From assembly GCA_003599475.1 (NCBI GenBank), contig QZKK01000232.1:1-64000 (forward strand): a stretch of DNA of 64,000 nucleotides. Reading direction: 5' to 3'. The notes below the pieces were generated by a model. It made no database searches. It had not been told where the DNA came from and was given only the letters and a program-made list of their open reading frames with translations. Each line of letters starts with the position of its first letter. The first letter of the stretch is position 1. Shown piece after piece: positions 60,414 through 64,000 of this stretch. The translations under genes were made by a program, and so were the position numbers. The DNA is from Desulfobacteraceae bacterium. Lineage in GTDB: Bacteria; Desulfobacterota; Desulfobacteria; Desulfobacterales; SURF-15.

Positions 60414-62555
60414 ATGATCCGCATCAACGATATCCTTGACAAAGTCGTCGAGTATGACCCCCAGGCCGATGTGGGTGTCATCGAGCGGGCCTATATCTAT
60501 TCCGCCAGGGTCCATGACGGGCAGGTGCGGCTGTCGGGAGAGCCCTACCTTTCGCATCCTTTGGAAGTTGCGGGAATCCTGGCGGATATGAGGCTTGACA
60601 CCGTCAGCGTGGCTGCAGGGCTTCTCCATGATGTCGTGGAAGACACGCACGCGACCCCCGAAGAGGTCAGCGAGCTGTTCGGGAAAGAAATCCATCATAT
60701 CGTATCCGGTGTGACAAAGCTGAGCGTGCTTCCGCTGAAGGATTCTCAGGAACGCCAGGCAGACAGCATCCGAAAGATGATCCTTGCCATGGCCGACGAC
60801 ATTCGAGTGATTCTGATCAAGCTGGCGGACCGGATCCACAACATGCGGACGCTTCGGTTCCATAAAGAAAAAAAACAGATCTCCATCGCCCAGGAAACCC
60901 TCGACATCTATGCCCCGATTGCCGCCCGCCTGGGGATCTACTGGATCAAGACGGAACTTGAAAACAGCTCCTTTATGTACCTTCAGCCGGATGATTTTCA
61001 AAATATCCGCTATCTAGTGGCCAAAGACAAAAAAGAGCGCGAGACCTACATCGAATCGGTGAAAGGCTTCATTCTCGAAAAACTGGCGGAGAGCGGTTTG
61101 CAGGGCGAAGTCTACGGGAGATATAAGAACTATTTCAGCATCTATCAGAAGATGACCACCCAGAACCTCGCCTTTGAGGAAGTCTACGATATCATCGCCT
61201 TCCGGATCATCCTGGAAACCATTCCCCAATGCTATGAAGCGCTAGGGCTGGTTCATTCGCTGTGGAAGCCGATCGCCCACAAGTTCAAAGACTATATCGG
61301 TTTTCCGAAACCGAACATGTACCAGTCCCTCCACACCACCGTCATCGGGCCGAATAATGAAAGAATCGAGCTTCAGATTCGAACCCGGGAGATGGACAGG
61401 GTTGCAAACTCAGGAATCGCGGCCCACTGGGTTTACAAGGAAGGAAAGAAGCCGGACGCGAGGGCGGCCCAGACATTCGCGTGGATCCAGAACCTGGTGG
61501 AGACTCAGGAGAACTTCCGCAATCCGAGCGAGTTCATGGAAAATCTCCGCATCGATCTTTTTCCGGACGATGTTTACGTATTTACTCCCCGCGGCGAGAT
61601 CAAATCGCTTCCCAGGGGTGCGACTCCCGTCGATTTTGCATATATGATCCATACCGAAGTCGGCAATCAGTGTTCGGGCGCCAAGGTCAACGGCCGGATG
61701 GTGCCGCTGCATTATGAGCTTCAAACCGGAGATGTGGTCTCCATCATCACCCAGAAAAACCGCCTGCCGAGCAAGGACTGGCTCAACTACATAAAGACGA
61801 GCAAGGCCCGTTCCAAGATCCGGCAATGGATCAAGACACAGGAGAAGGATAAAAGCCTTGCGATGGGTCGGGAGATGTGCGAGAAGGCGTTTCAAAAACA
61901 CCGCCTCAACTTCACCACCCTGATGAAGACCGATGAGATGCTCAAGGCCGCCGAGGACTTCGGATTCAAGACCATCGATGATTTGGTTGCAAGCATCGGG
62001 TACGGAAAAATCACACCGCTTCAGGTCGTCAGCCGTTTTACTCAGAAGACGGATGCGCAAACGCCCGACGAATCGATTCTAAACAAGATCATCGGGCGCG
62101 TACGGAAAAAAAAGCCGCATCAGGGTGTCGTGGTCAAGGGAGTGGACGATGTGCTGCTCCGTTTCGGCAAGTGCTGCCAGCCGGTCCCCGGGGATCCGAT
62201 TACCGGCTATATCACCCGCGGGTTCGGAATCACCGTCCACAGGGCCACTTGCGTAAACGCTCTCAAGATGAACCCCGACCGCCAGATCGATGTGGAATGG
62301 AGCGAAGAGATCACGGAAACCTACCCGGTGCATATCCGGGTCCGTTCCTATGACCGCGTGGGTCTGTTGGCAGACATCGCAGATGGGATCAGCAAAAACG
62401 GTGCGAACATCCTTCATGCATCCACGGAAACCAACAGCGATAAGATCGTCGACGGATTCTTCACCATTGCCGTAGAAGATACGGCCCATCTGAAAAGGGT
62501 CGTTTCGACGATCAAAAAAGTCAAATACGTTCAGGAAGTCCGGAGAGTCAACTGA
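60414..62555 (+). CDS. Bifunctional (p)ppGpp synthetase/hydrolase, Rel/SpoT
   Basis: A 713-residue stringent-response enzyme. N-terminal HD hydrolase domain with YLSHPLEVAGIL, GLLHDVVEDT and ADRIHNMRTL; synthetase domain with DIIAFRIILE, HSLWKPIAHKFKDYIGFPKP; TGS domain (VYVFTPRGEIKSLPRGATPV); zinc-finger region CCQPVPGDPITGYITRG; ACT domain at the C-terminus. Both halves have the key residues, so it is likely bifunctional rather than RelA-only. Ends five bases from the convergent rpmB. Confidence 0.95.
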   Translation: MIRINDILDKVVEYDPQADVGVIERAYIYSARVHDGQVRLSGEPYLSHPLEVAGILADMRLDTVSVAAGLLHDVVEDTHATPEEVSELFGKEIHHIVSGVTKLSVLPLKDSQERQADSIRKMILAMADDIRVILIKLADRIHNMRTLRFHKEKKQISIAQETLDIYAPIAARLGIYWIKTELENSSFMYLQPDDFQNIRYLVAKDKKERETYIESVKGFILEKLAESGLQGEVYGRYKNYFSIYQKMTTQNLAFEEVYDIIAFRIILETIPQCYEALGLVHSLWKPIAHKFKDYIGFPKPNMYQSLHTTVIGPNNERIELQIRTREMDRVANSGIAAHWVYKEGKKPDARAAQTFAWIQNLVETQENFRNPSEFMENLRIDLFPDDVYVFTPRGEIKSLPRGATPVDFAYMIHTEVGNQCSGAKVNGRMVPLHYELQTGDVVSIITQKNRLPSKDWLNYIKTSKARSKIRQWIKTQEKDKSLAMGREMCEKAFQKHRLNFTTLMKTDEMLKAAEDFGFKTIDDLVASIGYGKITPLQVVSRFTQKTDAQTPDESILNKIIGRVRKKKPHQGVVVKGVDDVLLRFGKCCQPVPGDPITGYITRGFGITVHRATCVNALKMNPDRQIDVEWSEEITETYPVHIRVRSYDRVGLLADIADGISKNGANILHASTETNSDKIVDGFFTIAVEDTAHLKRVVSTIKKVKYVQEVRRVN

Positions 62556-62560
62556 TCGAT

Positions 62561-62752
62561 TCAGGGGGCTTTTACGACGCGGCCCGCCTTGATGCATCTG
62601 GTACAGACGACGATCTTTCTGACTTTGCCCTTTTCAATCGCCCGAACCCGTTGAAGATTGGGATTGAATCGGCGCTTTGTGACGTTGTGGGCGTGGCTGA
62701 TATTGTGACCGGATACCGGTTGTTTTCCGCAGATTTCACACATTCGCGACAT
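62561..62752 (-). CDS. rpmB: Ribosomal protein L28
   Basis: A 63-residue protein: [20 protein letters not shown], then [13 protein letters not shown] and a C-terminal [11 protein letters not shown]. Cys pairs CEIC and CTRC give the zinc-binding form. GGAAGGAG lies eight bases before the ATG. Confidence 0.96.
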   Translation of the reverse strand: MSRMCEICGKQPVSGHNISHAHNVTKRRFNPNLQRVRAIEKGKVRKIVVCTRCIKAGRVVKAP

Positions 62753-62842
62753 GGTTCGGACTCCTTCCAGTTTAGAAAATGCAAACTCCTATCTACAAAC
62801 TTAACGTTTATACACCAGCTACTTTTGGAAGTAAAGCATCAG

Positions 62843-63559
62843 CTACCAAAACTTCAGCTTCTGCAGCAGCCATCTCTTTTCCGGATCACCGTCCAACTTC
62901 CCCTCCGCCGCCCTTTGTTCCATCGTTTTCCGGCAGTCCGCAATATAAAGAAGCGCCTGGTGATGCAGTCCGACATCCGGATAGTTCATCAGAACTGATT
63001 GAAAGCGATGCAAGGCGGCCTTGTAACGTTTGCTCTTGAGGTAAAATCTCCCGACGTACATATCGTGCCCTGCCATGCTTTTCTGGCAGGCTGTCCGGTG
63101 TGCCAGCGCTTTCTTGGAAAATTCATTGTCGGGATAAGACTTGATCAGCCGATTGAACGTATCCAAAGCCTTCCGTGTATTCGCCTGATCCCGATCGATG
63201 GTGTCCACCTGTTCGAAGTAGCATTGCCCGATCTGATAGATCACATAGGGGATGGCCTCGTTCCGCGGATGGAGACTTTCAAACTCCTCGTAAGCAACGA
63301 TCGCTTCCGCATACGCCTCCTGATGGAAATGGGAATCGGCCAGCTTCAGTTCCGCCAGTATGGCGTATTTGCTGAAAGGATACCAATCTTTCAATTGTTC
63401 GAAAGCCTCGATGGCCTTCTCGTATTTTCCATCCTCGAAAGATTCCATTCCATCGGCGATGAGCTCGTTGGCGGATCTCTCCTCCTTGCTCTGAAACCAC
63501 GCGCATCCCGTGAACAGAAAAAAAGACGCGGCAAAAATGCATGCAATCCGCTTCATCAT
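62843..63559 (-). CDS. bamD: Outer membrane assembly lipoprotein BamD
   Basis: A 238-residue lipoprotein. Signal with lipobox FLFTGCAWF (lipidated Cys), then five TPR-like repeats such as DGMESFEDGKYEKAIEAFEQL, AYAEAIVAYEEFESLHP, YLKSKRYKAALHRFQSVLMNYP. It is the essential BAM-complex partner of BamA for outer membrane protein insertion. trxA lies upstream on the same strand with a 53-base gap. Confidence 0.93.
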   Translation of the reverse strand: MMKRIACIFAASFFLFTGCAWFQSKEERSANELIADGMESFEDGKYEKAIEAFEQLKDWYPFSKYAILAELKLADSHFHQEAYAEAIVAYEEFESLHPRNEAIPYVIYQIGQCYFEQVDTIDRDQANTRKALDTFNRLIKSYPDNEFSKKALAHRTACQKSMAGHDMYVGRFYLKSKRYKAALHRFQSVLMNYPDVGLHHQALLYIADCRKTMEQRAAEGKLDGDPEKRWLLQKLKFW

Positions 63560-63612
63560 ACGACTGCTTCACCACCTGTTGTTGCCGATCCGATTCAGAA
63601 CGGAACCGGATT

Positions 63613-63939
63613 TCAGGCAATTTTATTGAGACTCTCTTCCAGTTTGGATTTCGCCGTCATCCCCGTGATCTTTTCGGCCACTTTTCCGTCTTTGAAAAAT
63701 ATCAGAGTCGGAATCGCGCGAATTCCATACTTTCCCGGAGTCACGGGGTTTTCGTCCACATTGCATTTAAAAAATTTTACTCGATCTGCAAATGCCGTCG
63801 CCAGTTCCTCGACAGCCGGCGCAATGGCTTTGCACGGCCCGCACCAGGGCGCCCAGAAATCCACCAGCACAGGCTTGTCGGATTGCAGCACCTCTGTTTC
63901 GAAGTTTCCGTCACCAATTTCCAGGATGTTTTCTGCCAT
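63613..63939 (-). CDS. trxA: Thioredoxin
   Basis: A 108-residue thioredoxin. The active site is WAPWCGPCKAIAP, with the cis-Pro in IRAIPTLIFFKDG. Cytoplasmic disulphide reductase. GGAAAGG precedes the ATG at some distance. The gene is near the window end; TATAGT (minus strand, 63978-63983) could be its -10 box. Confidence 0.95.
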   Translation of the reverse strand: MAENILEIGDGNFETEVLQSDKPVLVDFWAPWCGPCKAIAPAVEELATAFADRVKFFKCNVDENPVTPGKYGIRAIPTLIFFKDGKVAEKITGMTAKSKLEESLNKIA

Positions 63940-64000
63940 GATAAGATGCCTTTCCTTTCGGCCGATAAGTTTTGCCTACTATAGGGGTAGGGCACCGCAT

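Overview
This 64 kb window looks like chromosome from a strictly anaerobic, Gram-negative member of the Desulfobacterota (former Deltaproteobacteria), probably a Desulfobacterales- or Syntrophales-like lineage. The clues are the mix of families: polyferredoxin with DUF362 protein, PFL-activase-like radical SAM protein, sigma54 response regulator, Fur-FeoA fusion, BamD and MltD outer-membrane biology, and an archaeal-type ProRS. This placement is inference from gene content; there is no rRNA in the window. No transposase, integrase, CRISPR array or rRNA was seen; one tRNA (Gln, CUG) is present.

Layout. 1-7.3 kb: two adjacent hybrid histidine kinases, the first (cut by the window edge) carrying at least nine nearly identical 92-residue HAMP repeats. 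7.3-15.4 kb: housekeeping and metabolic genes (methyltransferase, nth, LOG, hydroxyacyl-CoA dehydrogenase, VOC, 2-hydroxyacid dehydrogenase, polyferredoxin/DUF362). 15.5-16.0 kb: three truncated gene remnants in a row. 16.1-35.6 kb: envelope and maintenance genes (AI-2E exporter family, M23 peptidase, MltD-like transglycosylase, MFS, NUDIX, prmA, radical SAM proteins, an NtrB/NtrC-like pair with a strong sigma70-like promoter, YfgM-like TPR, SH3 protein, Fur-FeoA, recN).

35.7-44.0 kb is an accessory island. A four-gene cassette of exported proteins (coiled-coil, leucine-rich repeat, unknown 399-residue protein, OmpA-type protein) lies between two graveyards of defence and toxin-antitoxin genes (RhuM, HsdS, Fic/AlbA-type tail, Doc, DUF4143 ATPase, GIY-YIG and others). 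The cassette is bracketed by an intact winged-helix antitoxin-like gene and a truncated copy of the same gene in the same orientation. This is the most unusual part of the window.

44.0-64 kb is a dense core block: tRNA-Gln, gltX, rpmF, acyl-CoA dehydrogenase, fabG-acpP-fabF, a dCMP deaminase-like gene, nrdR, the riboflavin genes ribD-ribE-ribBA-ribH, nusB, a metallo-hydrolase, ispG, proS, relA/spoT, rpmB, bamD and trxA. Many intergenic gaps are filled by hairpin-forming repeats made of short repeated words, forming several families with copies throughout the window.
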